Made by a program: the position numbers and the translations under genes
Shown here: positions 24,955 to 32,607 of the stretch, piece after piece
Position numbering within the stretch: position 1 is the stretch's first letter
Layout: every line of letters begins with the position of its first letter
Notes under the pieces: generated by a model
The model's database searches: none
The model's input: only the letters and a program-made list of their open reading frames with translations
Told to the model about the DNA's origin: nothing
Source of the DNA: Bacillota bacterium
Lineage (GTDB): Bacteria; Bacillota; Clostridia; Christensenellales; CAG-138
Reading direction: 5' to 3'
Assembly (NCBI GenBank): GCA_023455425.1
Contig: JAEYCM010000015.1
Span: 1 to 64,000 of the forward strand
Length of the DNA stretch: 64,000 nucleotides

Positions 24955-25174
24955 TGAGCTTATTGCAGGTAGCCTTGCCGAAAAAGTGCAAAGCACTTTT
25001 TCGAGAATGACAGGAACAGCCTGCGCTTATAGCGCGGGCGGCTGCTCCTGCAAGGAAGCCTTGCACCGCAAGGCTTTCCTCTGCCACCGCACATGTCGCT
25101 GACGGCGGTTGGAAACCACGGGGCTGCGGCCCCATAAGGGGTTCTTTTACGGTCTGAGGTTATTGCAGGTAACC
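24955..25174. repeat. Structured repeat family 2, copy E2, with flanking direct repeats
   Basis: The core matches E1 at 19052-19239, including hairpins GTGC/GCAC, GGAACAGCC (25013)/GGCTGCTCC (25040) and GCCTTGC/GCAAGGC. The outer 20 bases at 24955-24974 and 25155-25174 are direct repeats (18 of 20 identical), and the right-hand copy contains the last codons and stop of ygfK. Compared with E1, two stem positions change in a compensatory way. Confidence 0.8.
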
Positions 25175-28153
25175 GTATTGCTGGCGCACCGCGTAAATCA
25201 GCGCTTCCAGCTCGCGCGGAATATCCACGTTCGCTTCGTCGAGGTCAATTTCCTTGACAGCGCCGCTGACGCGTACGCGGTAGCGGGTACCGCCAAGGGA
25301 GAGGAAGCCTGTGTTCTCGCTGTCCCTAAAATCCGCTTCCGTGTGGAACAGCGTGGGCTTGACTAAATACGGCGCGTCGTTGTACGGGCAGAATACGGCG
25401 CAGTTGCCGCACTCGTTGCACATGCGGTCCACATGCAGGATCTGGCGGGAGTCCATGCCCGGCACCGAGATGGCGAGATTGGCCCGGTTGGGGCATACCT
25501 GTGTGCAAACCTCGCAGGATACGCTGCAGTAGAGGCAACGCTCGTTTTCGCGCCCGGCGTTTTCATATTCCGCCAGCGTGCCGTTCTTTTCCCGGCAGGC
25601 TGCGGGGCTCTGGTAGGCGACCTCGGGGATCGTATACGTATGAGGCGCATTGAGGATATGGTCTGCAGCGCGCTGCGCGTCCGCGATGGCTTCCACCACG
25701 GTGGCGGGGCCGCGGTTTGCGTCGCCCACCACGTATACGCCTGGAATGTTTGTTTCAAGCGATTGCGGGTCCACCACGGCTTTTCCGCGCGCATCCGTCC
25801 GGATGCCGTTCGCTTCAAAGAGCGTCTTGTCCACGCGCTCGCCCACGGCTGCGACCAACAGGTCGCACGGGAGCTTCACGATCTCGTCGGTTTCCACAGG
25901 GGAACGGCGGCCGGAAGCGTCCGGCGCGCCCAGCGCCATCTTTTTGCAGGTCAGTACGCCGCCGGAAACGGAAACGGGGCTCAATAGCTCGCAGAATTCC
26001 ACGCCTTCCTGCATGGCCAGCAGCAGTTCTTCCTCATCCGCAGGCATATACCGCTTGTTGCGGCGGTAGACCACGCGCACGCTTTCCACATCGGGCAGGC
26101 GCTTTGCGGCACGCGCCGCATCCATGGCGGTGTTGCCGCCGCCCACGATGCAGACGTTTTTCCCCACTTCGCCTATGGTTTCCTTCCGGCAGGCGGTAAG
26201 GAAATCCAGCACGTTCATGGCCGTGCCTTCCGTCAGTTTCAATTCGCCGGGCGCGTATGCGCCGATGGCGATAACAACATAATCAAATCCCTGTTCGTGC
26301 AGCGCTGCAATGGAAGGCGCGGGCGTGTTGAGCTTAAACTTCACACCCATCTTTTCCACAAGCTGCACGTCGCGCTCGACGCTCGCGACGGAAATACGGA
26401 ATTCCGGCACCACATGGCGGACGATGCCGCCCAAGGCATCCTTCTGTTCATAGAGCGTCACAGGCATGCCCGCGCGCCCCAGGAAGTACGCCGCGGAAAG
26501 GCCGGCGGGGCCGCCGCCGATCACCACCGCCCGCTGGGAGGAGGTCATCACCGGCGTTTCCAACTCGCCTAAGAGCGCTTCATAGCCGCAGCGCGCCGCT
26601 TCCAGCTTTGCGTTGCGGATGCGGATGCTTTCCTCATAGTGGCCGCGCATGCATTTGTCCATGCAGTGGTGCGGGCAGATGCGCCCCGTGATAAAGGGCA
26701 GCGGGTTCTTTTCCGTAACGACGCGCAGCGCCTTTAAATGCTTGCCCTGGCCCACAAGAGACACATATTCCGGGATATCCTGGCCAATGGGGCAGCCGTA
26801 CTTACATGGCGCCGTGAAGCAGGAGAACATGGGTAGCCGCTCGCCGATTTTTCTGGTGGGCGCAGGCTTTAAATCCTTAACATGGTGCTGGTCGGTCAGT
26901 GCGGATTGCGCCAGCCGCTGCACGCGGGAAACGCTTACCCCCGTAAACGGGCGGTAGGGGAGACGGGAAAGTTCTTCGGCGATCTGCAGCATGCGCTGGT
27001 AACCGCCGGGCTTTAATACGGTGGTTGCGATGGTAATCGGCCAGATGCCCGCCTCATACAGCTTCGCAATGTTGAACGCGTCAGCGCCGCCCGAGAAGGA
27101 AAGGCGGAGACGCCCGTCAAACTGCGCGGTCAGGCGGTTGGCCATTTCGATGGTCAGCGGGTAGAGAGCCCGCCCGGACATGTACATCTCATTGCTCGGA
27201 AGCTCATTTCTCGTCACATCCACGGGGAACGTGTTGGACAGCTTCAGGCCGAATTCCACGCAGTGTTCCTCCGCAAGCGCGCGCAGGCGCTCAAACATGG
27301 GCACCGCGTCCTTGTATTGGAGATCTTCGCGGAAGTGGTGGTCGTCAAACTTGATGTAATCGTACCCCATGGAGTCGAGCGTGCGGCGCGCGGTTTCATA
27401 CCCGAGAATCGTCGGGTTGCACTTGACGAACGTATGCAGCTTCTTTTCTGAAATCAGGTAGGAAGCGATTTTTTCAATCTCCTGCGGCGGGCAGCCGTGC
27501 AGGGTGGAAAGCGTGATGGACGTACATACCTGCGGGCTGATATTTTCAATGTAGCGGGCGTTCACATGCTCGAACAGACGCAGGTTACTTAGCGCCCATT
27601 CCTTGCATGCGCGGAAGGCTTCGATATCCGAAGCGTCCTTAAGCCCTTCGATAAAGCGGTCGATCTTGGGGGAGGTGATGCCCGCAAAATCGTAACCCAC
27701 GCTCATGTTGAACACAAAGCCGTTTTCATCGCCCAGGTTGAACTCCCGGGCAAGCAGCTTACATAGCACCCAGGCCTTGATATATTCGTCGAGCGCCTGC
27801 TCCACCGTCAGTTCCGTGGACCATTCGCAGTTGTAGCCCTCATCCTCAGCCAGTATGCAGGGGCGGGGGACGCAGCGGCTTAAATCCTCGCCATCCATAA
27901 TCTGCACGGTCTTGAGTTCAAAGAAGCGTGAGCCTGCATAGTAGCCTGCAACGATATTCTGGGCAAGCTGCGTATGCGGGCCTGCCGCAGGGCCAAACGG
28001 CGTTTCCACGCTTTCGGAAAAGAGCGGCAGCCGCTTTTCCTTGGGAGCAATGTAGGGGCGTTCCACGCCAAATACGGCGTTATCCTGTGCGCGTTCTTTT
28101 AAAATCCACTGCATCAATTCCCCGAAGGGGATGGGTGTCATTCGTTCGGACAT
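25160..28153 (-). CDS. ygfK: YgfK-type Fe-S flavoprotein (putative selenate reductase subunit / urate catabolism)
   Basis: The 997-residue protein follows the YgfK architecture. A dihydroorotate-dehydrogenase-like barrel spans residues 1 to about 430. A GltD-like part starts with CKYGCPIGQDIPEY, with FAD site VVIGGGPAGLSAAY (about 540) and NAD(P) site VCIVGGGNTAMDAA (about 660). Two C-terminal 4Fe-4S motifs follow, CLYCSVSCEVCTQVCP and CNECGNCAVFCP. In E. coli and gut anaerobes ygfK lies with ssnA and xanthine dehydrogenase genes and is linked to anaerobic purine or urate breakdown. The start follows AAGGAGG. The ssnA gene lies 266 bases upstream, with a repeat between them. Confidence 0.92.
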   Translation of the reverse strand: MSERMTPIPFGELMQWILKERAQDNAVFGVERPYIAPKEKRLPLFSESVETPFGPAAGPHTQLAQNIVAGYYAGSRFFELKTVQIMDGEDLSRCVPRPCILAEDEGYNCEWSTELTVEQALDEYIKAWVLCKLLAREFNLGDENGFVFNMSVGYDFAGITSPKIDRFIEGLKDASDIEAFRACKEWALSNLRLFEHVNARYIENISPQVCTSITLSTLHGCPPQEIEKIASYLISEKKLHTFVKCNPTILGYETARRTLDSMGYDYIKFDDHHFREDLQYKDAVPMFERLRALAEEHCVEFGLKLSNTFPVDVTRNELPSNEMYMSGRALYPLTIEMANRLTAQFDGRLRLSFSGGADAFNIAKLYEAGIWPITIATTVLKPGGYQRMLQIAEELSRLPYRPFTGVSVSRVQRLAQSALTDQHHVKDLKPAPTRKIGERLPMFSCFTAPCKYGCPIGQDIPEYVSLVGQGKHLKALRVVTEKNPLPFITGRICPHHCMDKCMRGHYEESIRIRNAKLEAARCGYEALLGELETPVMTSSQRAVVIGGGPAGLSAAYFLGRAGMPVTLYEQKDALGGIVRHVVPEFRISVASVERDVQLVEKMGVKFKLNTPAPSIAALHEQGFDYVVIAIGAYAPGELKLTEGTAMNVLDFLTACRKETIGEVGKNVCIVGGGNTAMDAARAAKRLPDVESVRVVYRRNKRYMPADEEELLLAMQEGVEFCELLSPVSVSGGVLTCKKMALGAPDASGRRSPVETDEIVKLPCDLLVAAVGERVDKTLFEANGIRTDARGKAVVDPQSLETNIPGVYVVGDANRGPATVVEAIADAQRAADHILNAPHTYTIPEVAYQSPAACREKNGTLAEYENAGRENERCLYCSVSCEVCTQVCPNRANLAISVPGMDSRQILHVDRMCNECGNCAVFCPYNDAPYLVKPTLFHTEADFRDSENTGFLSLGGTRYRVRVSGAVKEIDLDEANVDIPRELEALIYAVRQQYGYLQ

Positions 28154-28192
28154 GGCTGTTTTGTCCTCCTTAGTTTTATGGTAAGTACGTTG

Positions 28193-28312
28193 GAGGCTTC
28201 ACCCACAGTTCGTAATGGTCGTACTGCGTCGCATACGCTCCTCGTACTCCCTTACTCACTGGAACTGCACCTCGCTTCATCCGCCACAGGCGGCGCGCGG
28301 TTACGTCCCCCC
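28193..28312 (-). repeat. Interspersed repeat family 1, copy D (internal segment only)
   Basis: The reverse complement matches 5349-5478 of copy A, including GCCGCCTGTGGCGGA, GTGCAGTTCCAGTGAG and TACGACCATT-CGAACTGTGGG. The AAGGTATCGG termini are absent. It lies between ssnA and ygfK. Confidence 0.75.
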
Positions 28313-28320
28313 AAACTCCG

Positions 28321-28408
28321 CTTAGGGCCGTAACGGCTCTAAGGACCCAATAGGGGGATTCCAAAGGGACGTGTCCCTTTGGTGGGAGTACGGGGGCAAA
28401 GCCCCCGT
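28321..28408. repeat. Three consecutive short hairpins (repeat family 3)
   Basis: CTTAGGGCCGTAACGGCTCTAAG (28321-28343), CCAAAGGGAC/GTCCCTTTGG (28361-28382) and ACGGGGGC/GCCCCCGT (28390-28408). They directly follow the ssnA stop codon on the transcribed strand. Confidence 0.6.
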
Positions 28409-28419
28409 AAAAATCTACG

Positions 28420-29751
28420 TTACCCGTTCAATTGCTTCCACAGCTTGGTGGTCAGTTCCAAAGTCTTGGCGTTTACGGCTTCTTCGTCGCAGCAAAGGAG
28501 CTCACGGTCCTTCATCAGCACGCGCCCGTTTGCCACCGTGTGGACGCACTGTTTGCCGCACATGCCGAACATGATGTGTCCGTCCGCGTTAAAAGAGCCA
28601 AACGGCGTGTAGGTCTTGTAATCAAACACCGCCACGTCCGCCGCTGCGCCGGGTTCGAGTACGCCGATGGGCGTTTTGAACGCGCGCGCGCCGATTTTGC
28701 GGTTGCCGTCAAAGAGCATGGAGGTGACTTCCATCCAGCCCACATTGGGCAGGCAGGCGTTGTGCTTCTGGATGCAGTTGGCGACCTTGAGGCTTTCGAT
28801 CATATCGTTGGTGTAGGCGTCGGTGCCAAGGCCCAGCAGGATGCCTTTTGCGTACATCTGCAGCACGGGCGAGCAGCCGACGGCGTTTGACATGTTGCTT
28901 TCGGGGTTGTTGACCACCATGGTGTCCGTGGCTTTTAACAGGTCCATCTCGGCGGGACTCATGTGGATACAGTGCCCGGCAATCGTCTTTTCGCCCAGGA
29001 TGCCCATATCGTGCAGGCGGTGGACGGTACGCTTGCCGTAGTGTTGCAGGCTGTCGTACACGTCGTTCATGCCTTCCGCTACATGGATGTGGAAGCCGGC
29101 GCCTGCGGGCTTTTCCGCGACGCACTTTTCAAGCGTTTTGTCCGAAAGGGTGAACGCCGCGTGCAGGCCGAACATGCCCTTGACCATGTCGGTGTTGTCT
29201 TTTTGCGCGTAACGGATGAAATCCGCATTTTCCCGGATGGCGGCTGCGCATTTTTCTTCGCCGTCACGGTCGGAAACTTCGTAGCACAGGCAAGTGCGCA
29301 CGCCCAGTTCCTTGGCGACCTCGGCGATAGCAAACAGGCTGCCTGCAATTTCCCCATAGCTCGCGTGGTGGTCGTAAAGCGTGGTTACCCCGTTTTTAAT
29401 GCTGTCAATATACGTCTGGTAGGCGGAATACCGCGTGCCTTCCACATCGAGATGGCGATCGATGTTCCACCACATACCGTCGAGTATTTCATAAAAGTTC
29501 GTGGGGTTGTAGCCGTTGATGGACAGCCCGCGTGCGAATGCGCTGTAGATGTGGCTGTGCGCGTTGATGAGGCCGGGCATGATGACGCCGCCGTGCGCAT
29601 CCAAAAACTCCGCCTGCGGGTATTGCTGCTTTAAGGCCGCGGTTTCTCCCACCGCCTTAATCAGGTTTCCTTCGCACAACACCGCGCCGTTTTCAAAATA
29701 GGTCCCATTCTGGTCCCTTGTGAGTAGCTTCCCATTACCGATAAGCAGCAT
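28420..29751 (-). CDS. ssnA: SsnA-type aminohydrolase
   Basis: The 443-residue metal-dependent hydrolase of the amidohydrolase superfamily (guanine deaminase / chlorohydrolase-like) has the metal-binding N-terminal motif PGLINAHSHIYSAFARG, a histidine pair in FHIHVAEGMND, and GLGTDAYTNDM near the C-terminal metal ligand Asp. SsnA is part of the ygfK-linked gene set for anaerobic purine/urate degradation; its exact substrate is not settled. The start follows AAAGGAGG. The 196-base leader contains a promoter, two hairpins and a competing terminator. Confidence 0.9.
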   Translation of the reverse strand: MLLIGNGKLLTRDQNGTYFENGAVLCEGNLIKAVGETAALKQQYPQAEFLDAHGGVIMPGLINAHSHIYSAFARGLSINGYNPTNFYEILDGMWWNIDRHLDVEGTRYSAYQTYIDSIKNGVTTLYDHHASYGEIAGSLFAIAEVAKELGVRTCLCYEVSDRDGEEKCAAAIRENADFIRYAQKDNTDMVKGMFGLHAAFTLSDKTLEKCVAEKPAGAGFHIHVAEGMNDVYDSLQHYGKRTVHRLHDMGILGEKTIAGHCIHMSPAEMDLLKATDTMVVNNPESNMSNAVGCSPVLQMYAKGILLGLGTDAYTNDMIESLKVANCIQKHNACLPNVGWMEVTSMLFDGNRKIGARAFKTPIGVLEPGAAADVAVFDYKTYTPFGSFNADGHIMFGMCGKQCVHTVANGRVLMKDRELLCCDEEAVNAKTLELTTKLWKQLNG

Positions 29752-29807
29752 GACGGTTCCTCCTTTTGTTTAAATGCACCGGATAAAATGAAATTATTCA
29801 TGAAAAG

Positions 29808-29947
29808 AAAAAAGAGCGTCGCCCCGTTTTAGAGGAGAACACTCACCGCAAACCCTTTGAGATAAGGATCAGCTGAGTGATAGTCAAAGCCCGTGCGCGC
29901 GGCACTTCCTTTCAGCTATCAGTCAAATTTTCAATTGTAGTTGCTTT
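29808..29947 (-). promoter_or_regulatory. Candidate riboswitch / attenuator in the ssnA leader
   Basis: Read on the minus strand from the predicted start at about 29947, hairpin P1 pairs TGACTATCA-type arms (29921-29916 with 29883-29878). Inside it are a second helix (TGAAAG/CTTTGA) and GTGC/GCAC. P2 pairs CACTCA (29879-29874) with TGAGTG (29845-29840). A terminator then uses the same GAGTG (29844-29840) paired with CGCTC (29818-29814), plus CTCC/GGGG inside, and is followed by TTTTTT (29813-29808). P2 and the terminator cannot form together. I could not match the aptamer-like part to a riboswitch class I know. Confidence 0.55.
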
Positions 29948-29953
29948 TATGGT

Positions 29954-29983
29954 ATTATATCATGCGTACAGGCGCTTTCGCAA
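29954..29983 (-). promoter_or_regulatory. Promoter of ssnA
   Basis: On the minus strand TTGCGA (29983-29978) and TATAAT (29959-29954) are 18 bases apart. The transcript would begin near 29947, just ahead of the leader hairpins. Confidence 0.7.
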
Positions 29984-30028
29984 GGGGATTCCCCGGGAGA
30001 ATCACAAAAAGTTTTAGGGGGGCAAAAA

Positions 30029-30496
30029 ATGTTTGCTTCAGAATGGCGCATGGGCAGCGGCGCGAAAGACGCGCTTCTTCTGCGCCGCGCAGTATTCCTT
30101 GGCGAGCTTGGCTGGCCGGAAGAAGCTGTGTTTGATGGCGCGGACGCCTACGCCGCCCACCTCATTATAGAAGCGGATGGAGTCCCGGTAGCTTCCGCCC
30201 GGCTGTGTCCCAAACAGGACGGTATATCGCTTTCCCATATCTGCGTGCTGCCCGCGTACCGGGGGCAGGGATTTGGAGACCTATGTACAAGGCAGGCGCT
30301 GTACAAGGCGCAGAGCTTGCTTGCCCCGCGTGTGTTCGCGGATGCGCCGGAGCGGTACGCAGCCTATTATGCCGCGTTCGGCTTCCGTGAGCAGGGCGCG
30401 CCGAAAGCGGGAATTGTCAAAATGACTTTGAACACGGACAATATTGTCTGGCATCCTCCATGTTCATTGGAGGCGCTGCCTCCAAACCTCCGCTAG
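30029..30496 (+). CDS. GNAT-family N-acetyltransferase with repeat-encoded tail
   Basis: The 155-residue cytosolic acetyltransferase has the acetyl-CoA motif VLPAYRGQGFGDLC (residues about 73-86) and the C-terminal YYAAFGFREQG strand-loop typical of GNAT proteins. The start follows GGGGGG by 6 bases. The last ~11 residues (from about CSLEALPPNLR) are encoded by a GGAGGC hairpin of repeat family 3, which also supplies the stop codon. The original C-terminus was therefore probably replaced when the hairpin arrived. The substrate is unknown. Confidence 0.85.
   Translation: MFASEWRMGSGAKDALLLRRAVFLGELGWPEEAVFDGADAYAAHLIIEADGVPVASARLCPKQDGISLSHICVLPAYRGQGFGDLCTRQALYKAQSLLAPRVFADAPERYAAYYAAFGFREQGAPKAGIVKMTLNTDNIVWHPPCSLEALPPNLR
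30467..30485. repeat. Hairpin of repeat family 3 inside the gene end
   Basis: TTGGAGGC-GCT-GCCTCCAA overlaps the 3' end of the acetyltransferase gene. An almost identical GGGAGGC-GCT-GCCTCC followed by AAACCTCCG lies at 59691-59714. Confidence 0.65.
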
Positions 30497-30561
30497 GCAG
30501 TGACGACCCTAAGAACCCCAACAAGTTTTAGAAACAAAGTTCCATGCAGAAAGGGACACCC

Positions 30562-31860
30562 ATGCAACTGCCCCCCGAATTTGAAGCCCGCATGCAAGCA
30601 CTTTTGGGCGAAGACTATCCCGCTTACCGTGCGGCGGTGGAACAGCCGCCCAGGCGTGGGCTGCGCGTAAACACGCTCAAAATCGGCGTGGAGGAGTTCG
30701 TCGGGAAGGCGGAGCTTCCGATCGAACCCACGGGGCTTGTGCCGGAGGGGTTTTTGCTGACGGAAGAACTCCCCCGTATCGGCGCGCATCCGCTGCACCG
30801 CGCGGGGCTTTTCTATATGCAGGAGCCCTCCGCCATGCGGGCGGCGGCGGCGCTTGCGCCAAAGCCGGGCATGCGCGTGCTGGATCTTTGCGCGGCGCCG
30901 GGCGGCAAGGCGGGGCAGCTTGCGGCATATTTACAAGGACGGGGTCTTTTGGTTGCAAACGAAGTCGTGCCGAACCGCGCTGTGGTGCTCACGGGGACAT
31001 TGGAGCGGCTGGGGGTAAGGAACGCGCTTATCACCAGCATGCAGCCGGAATCCCTGTGCAGCATAATGAAAGGATATTTTGACGCGGTGCTGGTGGACGC
31101 CCCATGCAGCGGGGAAGGCATGTTCCGCAAGGAGCCGCAGGCGATATTGGATTGGTCGGTGGCGCATGTACAGGCCTGCGCGCTGCGCCAGGCGGGCATA
31201 TTGGACGCGGCGGCAATCGCTTTGCGTCCCGGCGGCAGGCTTGCCTACTCCACCTGTACATTTTCTAAGGAAGAAAACGAGGATACCGTGCGCGCGTTTG
31301 TTGCCCGGCATCCGGGATTTGCGCTGCTGCACGAGGAACGCCATTTTCCGCATACCGGCATAGGGGAAGGGCACTACATTGCGCTGCTGCAAAAAGAAGG
31401 AAGCGACGAATACCCCGACATTCCAACCATATCCGTCAAACTCTTATCCAAAGAAGCAAAGGCGGCATGGGAGGCATTTGTCGCGCAGACCATGACGGAA
31501 TTACCCGAAGGCGTTCCGCTGCTGCTTTCAGACGGCAGGCTGATGCTGTTGCCACAAGAAACGCCCGCCCTTTATGACCGCCTGTTTTTGCGCGGTGCGG
31601 GCGTACATGCGGCGGATTATAAAAACGGGCGGTTCACGCCCGCGCATGCGTTGGCGCTTGCCTACCCGGCGGAGGCGTTCCGCTTAAAAATAGAATTGAA
31701 CCAGGAAGAATTGGCGAGCTATTTCCTGGGAAATACGCTCAATATTCCAGAGGAAGGGACAGGCTTCGCTGTGGCGCTCGCACAGGGTTATCCGGTGGGT
31801 TGGGGCAAGGCGGTGCAGGGGGTCTTGAAAAATCATTTGCCCAAGGGGTTACGGGGCTAA
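30562..31860 (+). CDS. rRNA/tRNA cytosine-5 methyltransferase (RsmF/NOP2/Sun family)
   Basis: The 432-residue SAM-dependent m5C methyltransferase has the SAM-binding segment VLDLCAAPGGKAGQLAAYL (residues about 108-126), the motif VLVDAPCSGEGMFRK with the release cysteine, and the catalytic cysteine in LAYSTCTFSKEENE. A C-terminal RNA-binding (RsmF-type) domain covers about residues 290-432. The ATG at 30562 has AAAGGG 7 bases upstream, better than the ATG at 30544. It is followed after 36 bases by trmK, so a small RNA-modification operon is likely. Confidence 0.92.
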   Translation: MQLPPEFEARMQALLGEDYPAYRAAVEQPPRRGLRVNTLKIGVEEFVGKAELPIEPTGLVPEGFLLTEELPRIGAHPLHRAGLFYMQEPSAMRAAAALAPKPGMRVLDLCAAPGGKAGQLAAYLQGRGLLVANEVVPNRAVVLTGTLERLGVRNALITSMQPESLCSIMKGYFDAVLVDAPCSGEGMFRKEPQAILDWSVAHVQACALRQAGILDAAAIALRPGGRLAYSTCTFSKEENEDTVRAFVARHPGFALLHEERHFPHTGIGEGHYIALLQKEGSDEYPDIPTISVKLLSKEAKAAWEAFVAQTMTELPEGVPLLLSDGRLMLLPQETPALYDRLFLRGAGVHAADYKNGRFTPAHALALAYPAEAFRLKIELNQEELASYFLGNTLNIPEEGTGFAVALAQGYPVGWGKAVQGVLKNHLPKGLRG

Positions 31861-31896
31861 CTTGCAATCCGAACGTTGTTCGGGTACACTAGTAAT

Positions 31897-32607
31897 ATGG
31901 AAAAACAACGGCGCATCCATTTGCGGCCGCGGCTTGCGGTTGCCGCAAGGTTGGTCGGCAGTGCGGATACGCTCGCGGATATCGGCTGCGACCATGGCCG
32001 CCTGAGCGTTTCGCTGCTGCAAACCAACGCGGCAGCCCGCATCATCGCTTCGGATATCAGCGCGGCTTCGGTTGAAAAGGCGCGCGCGCTTGCGCAGTAT
32101 GTCGGCGTAGCGGACCGGATGGAAACGCGCTGTGCAGGCGGGCTTTCCGCTCTGAAGGAGAAGGAAGCGGACGTGCTTGCCATCTGCGGGATGGGCGGCA
32201 TGCTGATCGCGCAGATATTATCGGAAGCGGCCACACCGCTCATGGGCGCAAGAAAAGCGGTGCTGCAGCCCATGCGGGGCATTGAGGAACTAAGAGCGTA
32301 CCTGTATACTGCGGGCTATCGCGTGGCGGAGGATGTCATTGTCTACGACGCGGGGCGGTATTATCAGGTGTTTTCTGTTATTCCGGGGCAGGATGTGCCG
32401 CCGCCGGGCTGGCCGGAGGGGCTTTTCTCGCTAGGCCCGCGCGCCATGGGGGAAGACTTGTTCCTGCCGCTTGCTAAAAAAATGCTGGAGCAATTAGAAG
32501 TGCGCCTGCTTACCGCAAAAGGAACGCGCGGCGAGGCGGCGCTTCAAAGAACAGCGGAGGATATCCGGCGCGTGCTGCTGCTGAGGGAGAACGGATATGG
32601 AGCTTGA
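31897..32607 (+). CDS. trmK: tRNA (adenine(22)-N1)-methyltransferase
   Basis: The 236-residue Rossmann-fold methyltransferase of the TrmK family methylates A22 of bacterial tRNAs. ADIGCDHGRLSVSLL is the SAM-binding motif, ASDISAASVEKA the second strand, and CGMGGMLIAQIL the family-specific active-site loop. The ATG at 31897 was preferred to the upstream TTG at 31876, although no strong Shine-Dalgarno sequence is visible for either. The gene overlaps the nif3-like gene by 11 bases, the same order as in many Firmicutes (trmK-yqfO). Confidence 0.92.
   Translation: MEKQRRIHLRPRLAVAARLVGSADTLADIGCDHGRLSVSLLQTNAAARIIASDISAASVEKARALAQYVGVADRMETRCAGGLSALKEKEADVLAICGMGGMLIAQILSEAATPLMGARKAVLQPMRGIEELRAYLYTAGYRVAEDVIVYDAGRYYQVFSVIPGQDVPPPGWPEGLFSLGPRAMGEDLFLPLAKKMLEQLEVRLLTAKGTRGEAALQRTAEDIRRVLLLRENGYGA

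Noticed and set aside
29800..29947. TPP or c-di-GMP-I riboswitch on the plus strand (ACCCTTTGA..., GCAAACC...)
   Set aside because: Only short word matches; the CTGAGA box of TPP and the paired stems and second half of the GEMM fold are missing, and the minus strand has the promoter and terminator.
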